A stretch of 35,168 nt of DNA from Crocinitomicaceae bacterium (GTDB lineage Bacteria > Bacteroidota > Bacteroidia > Flavobacteriales_D > Crocinitomicaceae). The notes under the pieces were generated by a model. It was not told the DNA's origin. It did not search any database and was given only the letters and a program-made list of their open reading frames with translations. Position 1 is the first letter of the stretch; each line of letters begins with the position of its first letter. Shown here one piece after another: positions 19,476-28,750 of the stretch. The translations under genes and the position numbers were made by a program. The DNA is taken from assembly GCA_008017065.1 (NCBI GenBank), contig SSGT01000097.1, positions 1-35,168 on the forward strand. The letters are read 5' to 3'.

Positions 19476-21597
19476 TTTTCAAATTGGGAACTACTAACTT
19501 TTGTTCTTTCAAATCGTAATAGTGCACTACCTGCGGATTTGAGAGCAGAAAAAGTGTTGCATCAACCAATCGAATTTGCTCGTATGCATTGATCGTTACT
19601 TTCTCAAATTTGGGCGAAAACAAACTCAAATTTCCCTCCTTCGCAACCAAGTAGTAATTGTTTTCCAACCGAGTAATTTGTTCATATTCCGTTGGAAGCA
19701 ACCATTCTCCCTTGGGATTGATGACGCCCAACAACGTTTTGTTCTCGACGTATGCAACCCCTTTTTCAAAACTCGATGCAAATTCGTAGATCGGTTTGAT
19801 AACCACTTTATTGGTCAAATCGATGTACCCCCACTTTGCGCCTTTCTGAAAAGCCATTAGCGTGGATACATTACCTAATCCGCTGTAAGTAGCCGGAATG
19901 ATCCACTTGCCTTTCGCATCGATTACACCGAATTTATCTTTGAACTTCACTTTTGCGTAATTGCCTTCAAACTGTGCGTTTTCCATAAAATTCGGAAACA
20001 AGTCATACGTCGGATTCAATACGATCCTGGCGGAATCATCGATATACCCGTGTTTATTGCCTTTCACAACAATTGCTTTTCTAGATTTCAACGCGCCAAT
20101 TTGATCCCACGTTGGCGTCAAAACCGTTTTTCCGTTGCGATGCATAATGCCATAGTAATCGCCTGATTTGAATATAAAAAGTGAATCGTTGAAAACGCTC
20201 AACTCTTCAAAAACAGGCTGAATCAAATATTCTCCGTACGGTTGCACATAGCCTTTTCGGTTGCCCTTTTCAACCAATGCAATTCCATTTACAAACGAAA
20301 ATGCGTCATCGAACTGTTCTGGAATCCGTTGCATGCCATATTTGTCATAATAAGCATATAACGAATCTTTCTTCCCATAAATCAAGCCTTCTGAAAACTG
20401 ACCAATGTCCTCAAATCGGATTTCAAACAAAACCTTGCCTGCTCGGTCGATGATCCCAAATTTGTTGTTTTTTTCAACAATTGCTCGTCCCTCCTCAAAA
20501 TCAAAACCCGAATCAAATTGAAACGGAATAACTACTTTGTTGGCCTTATCTACGTATCCGAATTGACCATTTTGTGCAGCAATCGCCAATCCCTCTTTGA
20601 AAAACCCCAACGATTCATACGTTGCGGGATAAACCACTTCTCCTTTGTAATTCATCCAACCAAACAGACCATTTTGTTTAAACGGAAGTAAATGTTGCGA
20701 CGCTAACGCTCGATCTTGATCTAACTCACTTTTAAACGGATAATCGGGATATTCATCTATAAATTGGTCGATTCGTTGATCGGAATAATCGTACATAAAC
20801 AACTGATACAGTCTGCGCCAAGCACGATCGACGTTGCGATTCTTCGGATACGTTCGCAAGAAGGATTCCAAATTCGCGAGTGTATTTTTGGCGGTCATCA
20901 ACTCGTAAATTCGATCTTCTGCATCGCCTTTGTATGGATTTGTCGGGAAATTTGTTAAAAATCGATCCAACGAAGAAACGGTACCTTCCGCTGTTTGTTC
21001 TTGATACACTTTCAGAAAATACGCGTGCTCGGCATTAAAGAAAAACGACGACTTTGGATACTTTTGGAGAAACAACAAGTACGCTTCGCTTGAATTAACA
21101 AGCTCGGCTTGACTAAACGCTACGGAATCTCGTTGAAAAGTCGCTTTTGGAAACTCAATCGCCCATGGATGTTGGTCTAAAAAATGCTGAAAACTCAGTT
21201 CTGACGGCTTTTGCAAGGTACGTTTGTAAAACTCCGTGCTTATTTTTTGACGGAGCAACAGAATTTGCTCGTAGTCGAAGTTGTATTTTTTGTACTTCAA
21301 TTGTACCTTCTCGCTTTGGAGATGAAACGTTTTCTCCGAGCGAAGAATCAAAACGAAAGCTGAATCTAGATTGTGAAAAGGGTTGTCTGTACGTGCGTAA
21401 ATCGTCGCTAAACCAAACGAGGCTGCGGAAACATGTTTTTTTTGCGCTTTTTCAAACTGGGCTTTCGCAGCGAAATAATTGTAAATTTTCAGGTTTTCAA
21501 ACCCCTTTTCTACTTTCCCTGCCGAGGCAAAAAAGACAATAAATAATGCAAAACCTGCGACTAATTTATTCATACGGATCCTGTTCGTTTGAAACAC
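19453..21597 (-). CDS. WG repeat-containing protein
   Basis: About ten degenerate WG repeats (NGLFGWMNYKGEVVYPATYESLGFFKEGLA, NGQFGYVDKANKVVIPFQFD, KWGYIDLTNKVVIKPIYE…); N-terminal TPR-like region; overlaps the AAC(3)-like gene by 23 nt. Confidence 0.92.
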   Translation of the reverse strand: MFQTNRIRMNKLVAGFALFIVFFASAGKVEKGFENLKIYNYFAAKAQFEKAQKKHVSAASFGLATIYARTDNPFHNLDSAFVLILRSEKTFHLQSEKVQLKYKKYNFDYEQILLLRQKISTEFYKRTLQKPSELSFQHFLDQHPWAIEFPKATFQRDSVAFSQAELVNSSEAYLLFLQKYPKSSFFFNAEHAYFLKVYQEQTAEGTVSSLDRFLTNFPTNPYKGDAEDRIYELMTAKNTLANLESFLRTYPKNRNVDRAWRRLYQLFMYDYSDQRIDQFIDEYPDYPFKSELDQDRALASQHLLPFKQNGLFGWMNYKGEVVYPATYESLGFFKEGLAIAAQNGQFGYVDKANKVVIPFQFDSGFDFEEGRAIVEKNNKFGIIDRAGKVLFEIRFEDIGQFSEGLIYGKKDSLYAYYDKYGMQRIPEQFDDAFSFVNGIALVEKGNRKGYVQPYGEYLIQPVFEELSVFNDSLFIFKSGDYYGIMHRNGKTVLTPTWDQIGALKSRKAIVVKGNKHGYIDDSARIVLNPTYDLFPNFMENAQFEGNYAKVKFKDKFGVIDAKGKWIIPATYSGLGNVSTLMAFQKGAKWGYIDLTNKVVIKPIYEFASSFEKGVAYVENKTLLGVINPKGEWLLPTEYEQITRLENNYYLVAKEGNLSLFSPKFEKVTINAYEQIRLVDATLFLLSNPQVVHYYDLKEQKLVVPNLKSESDGKR

Positions 21598-21663
21598 TTA
21601 AAATAAGCGATTATTTTTCACTCGCTCGTTCTTTTTTTGTTTAAAAATGTAAAAAAAAGTCAC

Positions 21664-21692
21664 AAAAAAAGCCCTCAAAAAGAGAGCTTTCA
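21664..21692 (-). terminator. Rho-independent terminator after rpmE2
   Basis: Reverse strand AAAGCTCTC-TTTTT-GAGGGCTTT (9 bp, one G-U) followed by a T run. Confidence 0.75.
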
Positions 21693-21708
21693 ATACGGTA
21701 CAAAATGA

Positions 21709-21963
21709 TTATTTCTTGTGACGTCCGTAACGAGAATTGAATTTATCAATACGTCCTGCAGTATCCACAAACTTAACAATCCCAGTGAAGAACGGGTGAG
21801 ATTTGTGAGAAATATCCAATTTAATCAATGGATACTCATTTCCATCTTCCCAAACTACATTTTCAGTAGCAGCTGCAGAAGAACGACAAAGAAATGCATA
21901 ATCGTTAGTCATGTCTTTGAAAACTACCAATCTGTAATCTTCTGGGTGTATGTCTTTTTTCAT
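21709..21963 (-). CDS. rpmE2: 50S ribosomal protein L31, type B
   Basis: MKKDIHPEDYRLVVFKDMTNDYAFLCRSSA…YPLIKLDISHKSHPFFTG…DTAGRIDKFNSRYG; lacks zinc-binding CxxC pairs. Confidence 0.95.
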   Translation of the reverse strand: MKKDIHPEDYRLVVFKDMTNDYAFLCRSSAAATENVVWEDGNEYPLIKLDISHKSHPFFTGIVKFVDTAGRIDKFNSRYGRHKK

Positions 21964-22005
21964 TTTTTTGTTATATTAAAGTCTATTAATCTCAAAATCG
22001 GAGTG

Positions 22006-22034
22006 CAAATTTAATGAAAGTTTTTTATTTGCAA
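22006..22034 (-). promoter_or_regulatory. Bacteroidota-type promoter of rpmE2 (TTG-N18-TAAATTTG)
   Basis: Reverse strand TTG caaataaaaaactttcat TAAATTTG upstream of the rpmE2 ATG at 21963. Confidence 0.6.
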
Positions 22035-22160
22035 TGCTTTTTCAACAAATAATTCCATTTTTTTACTCTTTTCTGCCGAAAGGCAAAGATACATCTTTTT
22101 TGCATCGGATTACCTTTCCCCCACCACAACGGCACTTTTTTTTGTTCACTTACCGCCTGG

Positions 22161-23603
22161 CTATTTTTGCTCCTTGAAAAAATGATTGTCAAAATTAACG
22201 AGTCCCAAGCGTTCTGAAGCACGTGTAAAACCGGTGTAAAGCCACCGAAAAAACGACTTGTCGAGTAATTCCTCTGTCAAATAACCGTGATCTAAAAAAA
22301 CCGAAGCCCATTGACCACCTTGCGACTTGTGGCACGTGATCGCGTACGCAAATTTGACTTGAAGCGCATTGAAATACGGATCCTTCATGATGCGCTCGTA
22401 TCGCTTTTTTTTGTTTTTTTCAAACGAATATTCCTCTTCAATCGCAAAAAACAAGGATTTCATCTGCTCTCTTGGCAAGGAAGGTGCTTCAACAGTCAAC
22501 GTGTCGACCAGCAAAACCGTTTCAAAATCCCCCATGTTTGGGTAATCCACCAATTGAACGCGTGCTTTTGCAAAATGAAAACCATAAAGTTCCTCCCGTT
22601 TGGTGATACGCAAGACTTTCAAAATTTCTCCGTTGGCAATAAATCCAGCTTCTGACTTGTCTTCCAACCAAAAATAGTTGTTTTTTACGACCATCAGCAT
22701 GTCTCCACCACACAGATCTTCTTCAAACCACAAAATTCGGTTGCGGATTTGTTGGTTAAACTGATTCGCACGTTTATTGGATCTGGTAATAATGATGGTT
22801 TCATCGGCTCCAAAATTACTGTACGACGTTTCCAATTCATCTTGTAAATCAGCTCCGTTGACACGCACCAAATCGGGCTTGTTGGTCAGTTGAATCTCTG
22901 GAAAGGAACCTTCTGGAGCGCTCCGCAAACGTGTTGCGTTGAGCAGAATATCGGAATCTTCCGCTTGTCGAAGCACTTTCGTTAAGCGGGTTGATTGAAT
23001 TACCAATTCGGGGTAATAATTTTGCAAATAGGCTTCATTTAATGCCGGCGAAAAATCGCTTCCAACCGGAGGCAACTGCCCTTCATCCCCAACAAAAATC
23101 AACTTATTCCCCACATTTGAAAAAACAAAGTTGATCAAATCTTGCAACAGATTGCGCCCCGAAACCGATCCATCTGCGTTCATCGTGTAATCACCAATCA
23201 TCGACGCTTCATCGACGATAAACAAGGTGTTTTTGGACAAATTGGGAGCTACCACAAGCTGAATTCCTCCACCAGCGAGTGTTTCCTTTCTGTAAATACG
23301 CTTGTGAATTGTCAGTGCTTGCCGTTTGGAGCGTACCGACATCACTTTGGCCGCACGACCCGTTGGTGCCATCAGCACCGATTTGCGCTGAATACTTGCC
23401 AAACTTTTGACAAATGCACCCAAAAGTGTCGTTTTCCCCGTACCCGCGTAACCCGACAAAATGTAGACAGCATTTCCCGCTTGATCGAACGAAAAATCGA
23501 CCAATTTACGCATCGCAGTGAGCTGATCTTTGACAGGCTCAAATCCGAACTGATCCTGAATCTCTGCCAAAAAAGTACGCTTAATCTGTTCGATGCTGTT
23601 CAT
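22161..23603 (-). CDS. RecD-like ATP-dependent helicase / AAA family ATPase
   Basis: Walker A LSGYAGTGKTTLLGAF, Walker B FIVDEASMIGD, GDEGQLPPVG, AYAITCHKSQGGQWASVFLD, WLYTGFTRASERLGLV. Re-started at MNSIEQIKRTFLAEIQ (23603); the upstream track extension is unlikely to be coding. Confidence 0.9.
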   Translation of the reverse strand: MNSIEQIKRTFLAEIQDQFGFEPVKDQLTAMRKLVDFSFDQAGNAVYILSGYAGTGKTTLLGAFVKSLASIQRKSVLMAPTGRAAKVMSVRSKRQALTIHKRIYRKETLAGGGIQLVVAPNLSKNTLFIVDEASMIGDYTMNADGSVSGRNLLQDLINFVFSNVGNKLIFVGDEGQLPPVGSDFSPALNEAYLQNYYPELVIQSTRLTKVLRQAEDSDILLNATRLRSAPEGSFPEIQLTNKPDLVRVNGADLQDELETSYSNFGADETIIITRSNKRANQFNQQIRNRILWFEEDLCGGDMLMVVKNNYFWLEDKSEAGFIANGEILKVLRITKREELYGFHFAKARVQLVDYPNMGDFETVLLVDTLTVEAPSLPREQMKSLFFAIEEEYSFEKNKKKRYERIMKDPYFNALQVKFAYAITCHKSQGGQWASVFLDHGYLTEELLDKSFFRWLYTGFTRASERLGLVNFDNHFFKEQK

Positions 23604-23786
23604 GACTTCAAAGATACATCTTTCAACGAATCGCTCGAAAATTGAGCACAAATTGCTCGACACGCACCGACGTACAAAAAAGGAACGAAGAATAATTCCA
23701 AGAATTGACCGTCCAACTTTCAAAAATCGTAGCTTTGTATTGCACAAAATGATTCTCCAACCCGTTTGGAAACAAATTTTCACAAC

Positions 23787-24551
23787 ATGGCAAAAACTCA
23801 TCTTGGCTTTCTTCTGTCTGAAACGCGGTTGCACGTGGCAAACATCTCGGAAGGAAACTTTGTGGAATTGGGTCAACTCGAATTTCAAGGAAAAAAAGAC
23901 TTTCAATACAAAGAACAAATCCAGGCGTTTTTGCAGGATTTGAAGATCGACCAACACGACTACGACGAGTACTCACTCAGTTGGTTTACGCCTTTTTCTA
24001 CGCTTGTTCCTACGAATATATTTGGCGCAAGCGATTCAAAAACCGTGTTTCAAGCATGTTTCACGAAGGAAATGATCGCCAACGACATTGACTACAACCG
24101 GATATCGGAACTTTCGATTGTCAATATCTACGAAATCCCGCTTTGGGTGAAATCGTTTTTTGTGATTCGTTACCCGCGGATTGTGATTCAACACGAAGCG
24201 TCCGTATTTTTGCGTGGAATTTTTGCAACATCGACGTTCAAACTCGGCATTCATATTTTATTGCACGATTCACACTGCTGTATGGTCTTTGTAAAAGAAA
24301 ACGAATTGAAATTTTACAATTGTTTTGAATCATCGAGCGAAGACGACGTGTTGTATTACCTAACGTTCGGATTGCAACAGCAAGGATTAACCGGCGAAAA
24401 TGGAACGTTGTTTGTTTATGATCACTTGACTTCGCATTCCGACAGGAAAAACAAGATTTTAACAAAAGCAGCGTTGATTCTTGAATTGAAAAATTTGCAA
24501 GCAGCAGAAACAGCATATTTACCATATAAATACCAACAACATTGCGTATAA
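23787..24551 (+). CDS. DUF3822 family protein
   Basis: MAKTHLGFLLSETRLHVANISEG…; position directly upstream of rsmD-coaD is the typical Bacteroidota context of this family; family call by memory. Confidence 0.7.
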   Translation: MAKTHLGFLLSETRLHVANISEGNFVELGQLEFQGKKDFQYKEQIQAFLQDLKIDQHDYDEYSLSWFTPFSTLVPTNIFGASDSKTVFQACFTKEMIANDIDYNRISELSIVNIYEIPLWVKSFFVIRYPRIVIQHEASVFLRGIFATSTFKLGIHILLHDSHCCMVFVKENELKFYNCFESSSEDDVLYYLTFGLQQQGLTGENGTLFVYDHLTSHSDRKNKILTKAALILELKNLQAAETAYLPYKYQQHCV

Positions 24552-25096
24552 TTAGAGGAATATTAAAATCACGAAGATTTTCAGCACCCAAAGGTTTTCC
24601 CTCACGTCCGACAACGGATTACGCGAAGGAAGGATTGTTTAACATCCTGGAAAACAAGTTTTCGTTGATGAACCTGCAAATCTTGGATTTGTGTGCCGGG
24701 ACGGGAAACATCACCTTGGAATTTGCTTCGCGAGAAAGTGGACATATTACCGCAGTTGATCAAAATTTTAACTGCGTTAAATTCATCAAAAACTTGGTGA
24801 AAGAAGTCGAAATGGAAGAAAACATCGAAGTATATCGCGCCGATGTGCGGGATTTCGTCAAAAAAACCACCAAAACATTTGACCTAATTTTCGCTGATCC
24901 ACCCTACGATTCTCCGATACATGCAGAACTTGTGGCTACCATTTTTGAACGAAATCTGCTGAATGCAAACGGGTTGACCATTATTGAACACGGTCGAAGA
25001 ACCGACTTGACGCATTTTCCGCAATTTGAACAAACCAAACAATATGGAAATGTGTACTTTACGTTTCTTCGAAATACCACAATCGAAAACGAATAA
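24542..25096 (+). CDS. rsmD: 16S rRNA (guanine(966)-N(2))-methyltransferase RsmD (TTG start)
   Basis: IIRGILKSRRFSAPKGFPSRPTTDYAKEGLFNIL, LDLCAGTGNITLEFASR, DLIFADPPYDSP. Confidence 0.94.
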   Translation: MRIIRGILKSRRFSAPKGFPSRPTTDYAKEGLFNILENKFSLMNLQILDLCAGTGNITLEFASRESGHITAVDQNFNCVKFIKNLVKEVEMEENIEVYRADVRDFVKKTTKTFDLIFADPPYDSPIHAELVATIFERNLLNANGLTIIEHGRRTDLTHFPQFEQTKQYGNVYFTFLRNTTIENE

Positions 25097-25098
25097 CC

Positions 25099-25563
25099 AT
25101 GAAACGAGCACTTTTCCCAGGATCTTTTGACCCGTTTACGCGCGGTCATGAAAGCGTGATCGCCAAGGCGTTGCCGCTGTTTGATGAAATCATTATTGGC
25201 GTTGGATTCAACAGTACCAAACAGCCGTTTTTCTCCTTAGAAAGCAGACTCGCCCAAATTCGTTCGATCTATGCGCATGAACCAACTGTTTCCGTGCAAA
25301 CATACAGTTCACTGACGGTCGATTTTTGCAAGGAAGTCGGAGCTTCACACCTGCTGCGTGGACTCCGAGACACGCGCGACTTTGAGTACGAGAAAGCCAT
25401 TGCACAAATGAATCAGCAACTTGCAGGTATCGAAACCGTGTTCTTCATGACCGATGGAAATGTGTCTGCAATCAGTGCCACGATCGTGCGGGAGATCGCA
25501 AAAAATGGCGGGATTATTGATTCGTTTGTAACCAATTCCAGTATTCTCGTTCAAACACCATGA
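25099..25563 (+). CDS. coaD: Phosphopantetheine adenylyltransferase
   Basis: KRALFPGSFDPFTRGHESVIAKAL, HLLRGLRDTRDFEYEKAIAQMNQQL, SATIVREIAKNGG. Confidence 0.96.
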   Translation: MKRALFPGSFDPFTRGHESVIAKALPLFDEIIIGVGFNSTKQPFFSLESRLAQIRSIYAHEPTVSVQTYSSLTVDFCKEVGASHLLRGLRDTRDFEYEKAIAQMNQQLAGIETVFFMTDGNVSAISATIVREIAKNGGIIDSFVTNSSILVQTP

Positions 25564-27029
25564 AAATCATGAAAAATCTAATTTGGGTTGCATTTTTGCT
25601 TCTTCCCTTTCAAAATGGCATTGCGCAAACCATTACCGAGGTGAAAGGCTATGCACCCGCTTACGTTGGTCAAAAAATTGAATTGTACGAAATTGAAGAT
25701 TATTTTTCAATGCGTGAATCGCTGTTAGCAACCACGATGGTGGGAACGGATAGCAGTTTTTCGTTTCAGTTTTACAACACTAAAACCCAAAAGATACTTG
25801 TAAAATCAGGCAAAAACAAAGGATTTCTGTACATTCAACCCGAAGCGAAATACCAAGTTTTTGTTCCCGAAAAAAGCGCGTATGACCCTTACCGCGAGCA
25901 GGGAAATCAAATTGAAATTAGTTTTTTCAACCTCGATTCCACCGATATAAATTATAAAATTTTGAGTTTTGATAAGTGGATCAATAATTTTTTAGGCTAC
26001 TATTTCCCAACAAAAAAAATGAATGGCGCTGAATTTGTCAGCAAATTAGAAGAATTTAAATCGAACGTCGAGAAAGCGTATGCCTCGGATACAAGCTTGT
26101 TTTTTAAAACTTACGTAAAATACTCGATCGCTTCGCTCGACGATATTCAATTCGTCGGTTCACGCAATCGCTACGAAAAATTTGACTTTTACATCAATGG
26201 TTTGCCGGTTGTTTATGAGTCCGATATCTACATGAATTATTTGTCGTCGTTTTACGAAAACGCTCTCGGACGGTTGGAAATGGAAGTCAATAACCGCGTT
26301 TATTTGGGTCTCTTAAAAAACAGTCCTTCGCTCATCATGCGCGCATTAGCCGACGAGTACACCTTGCGCCCGGTTGGTCCAAGCGATCCGAAAAAGAAAC
26401 AATTTCCGGCCAATACCAAATTGCGCGAATTGATTATGATCAAAGCTCTTGCGGAGGTTTTCTATTCGTCGGACTATCCGCAAACCAATATCATCAACGT
26501 ATTGGATAGCGTCGCTAATCACAGTATTTTCAAAAGCAACGGCGTTATTGCCCGCAACTTGATTTACCGATTGACAGAACTCGTTCCTGGTGCCAAAGCA
26601 CCCGATTTTGCGCTTATCTCTACGAAAGGTGATCTGCGTTCATTAACGAATTACAGCAAAAAACACCTGTATATCCAGGTGTTGGATCCAACGAGTAAGG
26701 AAACTGCAACTGAACTCGAACTGCTTCAAGTAATCTATCAAAAATACAAGGGCGATGTGCATTTTATCAGTGTGTTTGAGAAGAAGGAGAAAATGACAAA
26801 AAAACAAAAGGAATACATCGATGCGTTGCCGTGGGAGAAATTTTTCGTTGACGCGGATGATTCGTTCCTTCAACAGTATCATGTAAAAACGTTCCCAACC
26901 TACATTTTATTGGATGGATTGGGGTATGTTGTGAATGCACCTGCGTTGGGTCCAAAGCCAAACGGAAATCGCATCACGATCGATAAAATTTTCTTCGATA
27001 TAAAAAAAATCAACGAGTTAGAAAAATAA
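25560..27029 (+). CDS. Thioredoxin-fold (TlpA-like) secreted protein lacking CXXC
   Basis: Signal peptide MKNLIWVAFLLLPFQNGIAQ; C-terminal VPGAKAPDFALISTKGDLRSL…FPTYILLDGLGYV thioredoxin-like pattern; ATGA overlap with coaD. Confidence 0.75.
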   Translation: MKIMKNLIWVAFLLLPFQNGIAQTITEVKGYAPAYVGQKIELYEIEDYFSMRESLLATTMVGTDSSFSFQFYNTKTQKILVKSGKNKGFLYIQPEAKYQVFVPEKSAYDPYREQGNQIEISFFNLDSTDINYKILSFDKWINNFLGYYFPTKKMNGAEFVSKLEEFKSNVEKAYASDTSLFFKTYVKYSIASLDDIQFVGSRNRYEKFDFYINGLPVVYESDIYMNYLSSFYENALGRLEMEVNNRVYLGLLKNSPSLIMRALADEYTLRPVGPSDPKKKQFPANTKLRELIMIKALAEVFYSSDYPQTNIINVLDSVANHSIFKSNGVIARNLIYRLTELVPGAKAPDFALISTKGDLRSLTNYSKKHLYIQVLDPTSKETATELELLQVIYQKYKGDVHFISVFEKKEKMTKKQKEYIDALPWEKFFVDADDSFLQQYHVKTFPTYILLDGLGYVVNAPALGPKPNGNRITIDKIFFDIKKINELEK

Positions 27030-27032
27030 TCT

Positions 27033-27539
27033 GTGCGCTTGGAAACAATAACAATCCGGCCAATTCAGTCAAAAGATGATCGTAGAATGGCTCAAATCCT
27101 GAGAGACGCCTTGGTAGAACATGATGCTGCGAAACCGGGTACAGCATATTTTGATTCAAGTACAGATGCGCTCACGGCTTTTTTTGAAGTTCCAAATGCT
27201 GGTTATTTTGTCGCTGAAATCAACGACGTGATTGTGGGTGGCGTGGGCATCTATCCCACCGAAGGCCTGCCTTCTGGAGTGTGTGAATTGGTTAAAATGT
27301 ATATCGATGCTGCTTACCGCGGAAAAGGAATTGGTCAACAGTTGATTGCACACGCTACGGCCTTTGCACAACACGTTGGCTACAGTGAAATCTACTTGGA
27401 AAGTATGCCTGAACTCCAAAAAGCGGTTTCAATTTATGAACATCTAGGATTTATGCATCTCGACAAACCGCTCGGAAACACTGGACATTTCAGCTGTCCG
27501 ATTTGGATGATCAAGTCGATTCAACCGTTAGGAAACTAA
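27033..27539 (+). CDS. GNAT family N-acetyltransferase (GTG start)
   Basis: TIRPIQSKDDRRMAQIL, VKMYIDAAYRGKGIGQQLIAHATAFA, IYLESMPELQKAVSIYEHLGF. Confidence 0.92.
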   Translation: MRLETITIRPIQSKDDRRMAQILRDALVEHDAAKPGTAYFDSSTDALTAFFEVPNAGYFVAEINDVIVGGVGIYPTEGLPSGVCELVKMYIDAAYRGKGIGQQLIAHATAFAQHVGYSEIYLESMPELQKAVSIYEHLGFMHLDKPLGNTGHFSCPIWMIKSIQPLGN

Positions 27540-27812
27540 CCCAATGCGCAAGCGCTGATTTTCAGCTTGCAGTTCTTGAATTTTCAAAATTAGTGGAAAC
27601 ACAAGCAGGAATTCATCGGCATTCAGCGTCAATTCGTGTTGAACGCGAATCATTTTTTCCAAGGTTGAAACAGACGACTGATGAATATAAGCAGTTCCGT
27701 ATTCCGCATGAAACTCCAACAATCCAAGGTGTTGAAAATCGCTCAACAATTCTGTCGTTACGCCATGCGATTCAAAAATCACGCTCGTCGAGAAATACCC
27801 TTCAATTTCCAT
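27528..27812 (-). CDS. cbpM: Chaperone modulator CbpM-like protein
   Basis: 94-aa MerR-like helical protein immediately downstream of and overlapping the DnaJ-like gene; LLSDFQHLGLLEF, IQELQAENQRLR. Confidence 0.72.
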   Translation of the reverse strand: MEIEGYFSTSVIFESHGVTTELLSDFQHLGLLEFHAEYGTAYIHQSSVSTLEKMIRVQHELTLNADEFLLVFPLILKIQELQAENQRLRIGLVS

Positions 27813-28671
27813 GATTCCGGAGTTTAGACAATTGAACAATTAATTCTTTTTCTTCAGCGGTTAATTTAGTGGGGAGTTTGACGTGATAGGAAATCAGCAA
27901 ATCCCCAAAGTGACCTTCTTGTTTGTACACTGGAAATCCTTTTCCTCGCAATTTTACTTGCGTCCCGGTTTGTGTTTCGGGCGCTACCTTCAGCTTGACG
28001 CGCTTGCCGTCGAAGGTGGTCACGAGAATTTCTCCACCAAGCAACGCAGTGTAAAGATCGACCTCCAATTGGAGCAGTAAATTATTCCCTATTCGTTCGA
28101 ATGGTGAACTGTTGTTGAGTTTAAATTCAACATACAAATCACCGGCAGGACCACCGTTTACTCCTGCCCCACCTTGATTTGAAATCTTGATTTGTTGACC
28201 GTTTTCAACACCAGCAGGAATTGTCAACCGAATACTTTTCCCTTGAATCGTTAAGGTGCGTTTGTGTGTTTCAAAAACATCACGTAAATCTAGCTCCAAC
28301 GTCGCTTGGATGTCTTGACCTCTGAATCGGGTACTTCCGCTTCGTCGTTCTTGCCCGCCAAACATCGATTCAAAAAAATCAGAAAAGTGATTTGATCCCG
28401 AACTGCTGTCTTGTCGTGATTTGTGTGCGTTTTGTTGTGCTTCTCCGTGTTGCCAGTTTTGTCCGTATTGGTCGTACTTTTTCCGATTCTCGGGATGGCT
28501 CAACACTTCGTTGGCTTCATTGATTTGCTGAAACTTCAAATTGGCCGCTGCATCCCCCGAATTCAAATCAGGATGGTATTTGCGTGCTAATCTTCGGTAT
28601 GCCTTTTTGATGTCTGCTTCAGACGCATTTTTTTCAATTTCGAGTAAACGATAATAATCGATAAATTCCAT
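27802..28671 (-). CDS. cbpA: DnaJ C-terminal domain co-chaperone (CbpA-like)
   Basis: J-domain DYYRLLEIEKNASEADIKKAYRRLARKYHPDLN with HPD; G/F-rich linker; no zinc-finger; C-terminal substrate-binding domains. Confidence 0.92.
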   Translation of the reverse strand: MEFIDYYRLLEIEKNASEADIKKAYRRLARKYHPDLNSGDAAANLKFQQINEANEVLSHPENRKKYDQYGQNWQHGEAQQNAHKSRQDSSSGSNHFSDFFESMFGGQERRSGSTRFRGQDIQATLELDLRDVFETHKRTLTIQGKSIRLTIPAGVENGQQIKISNQGGAGVNGGPAGDLYVEFKLNNSSPFERIGNNLLLQLEVDLYTALLGGEILVTTFDGKRVKLKVAPETQTGTQVKLRGKGFPVYKQEGHFGDLLISYHVKLPTKLTAEEKELIVQLSKLRNHGN

Positions 28672-28704
28672 GGAATTTAATTAAAAACACTCAAAATTGA
28701 GGAT

Positions 28705-28742
28705 TCAATCAAATGTAGTCTTTCTCAACTACATTTGATTGA
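28705..28742. repeat. Perfect 15-bp inverted repeat with 8-nt loop (possible terminator of the T9SS gene)
   Basis: tcaatcaaatgtagt (28705-28719) ctttctca actacatttgattga (28728-28742), between the T9SS gene stop and the cbpA start. Confidence 0.8.
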
Positions 28743-28750
28743 TTTTCTTT

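Noticed and set aside
21709-21963. Type B L31 as part of a local zinc-limitation response with the Fur-family gene at 8326
   Set aside because: L31 has the zinc-independent form, but no Zur-box-like operator was recognised and the genes are 13 kb apart; unsupported.
23604-23957. N-terminal extension of the RecD-like helicase ORF in the track (598 aa)
   Set aside because: The extension overlaps the DUF3822 gene on the opposite strand and looks non-protein-like; a good start at 23603 precedes conserved helicase sequence.
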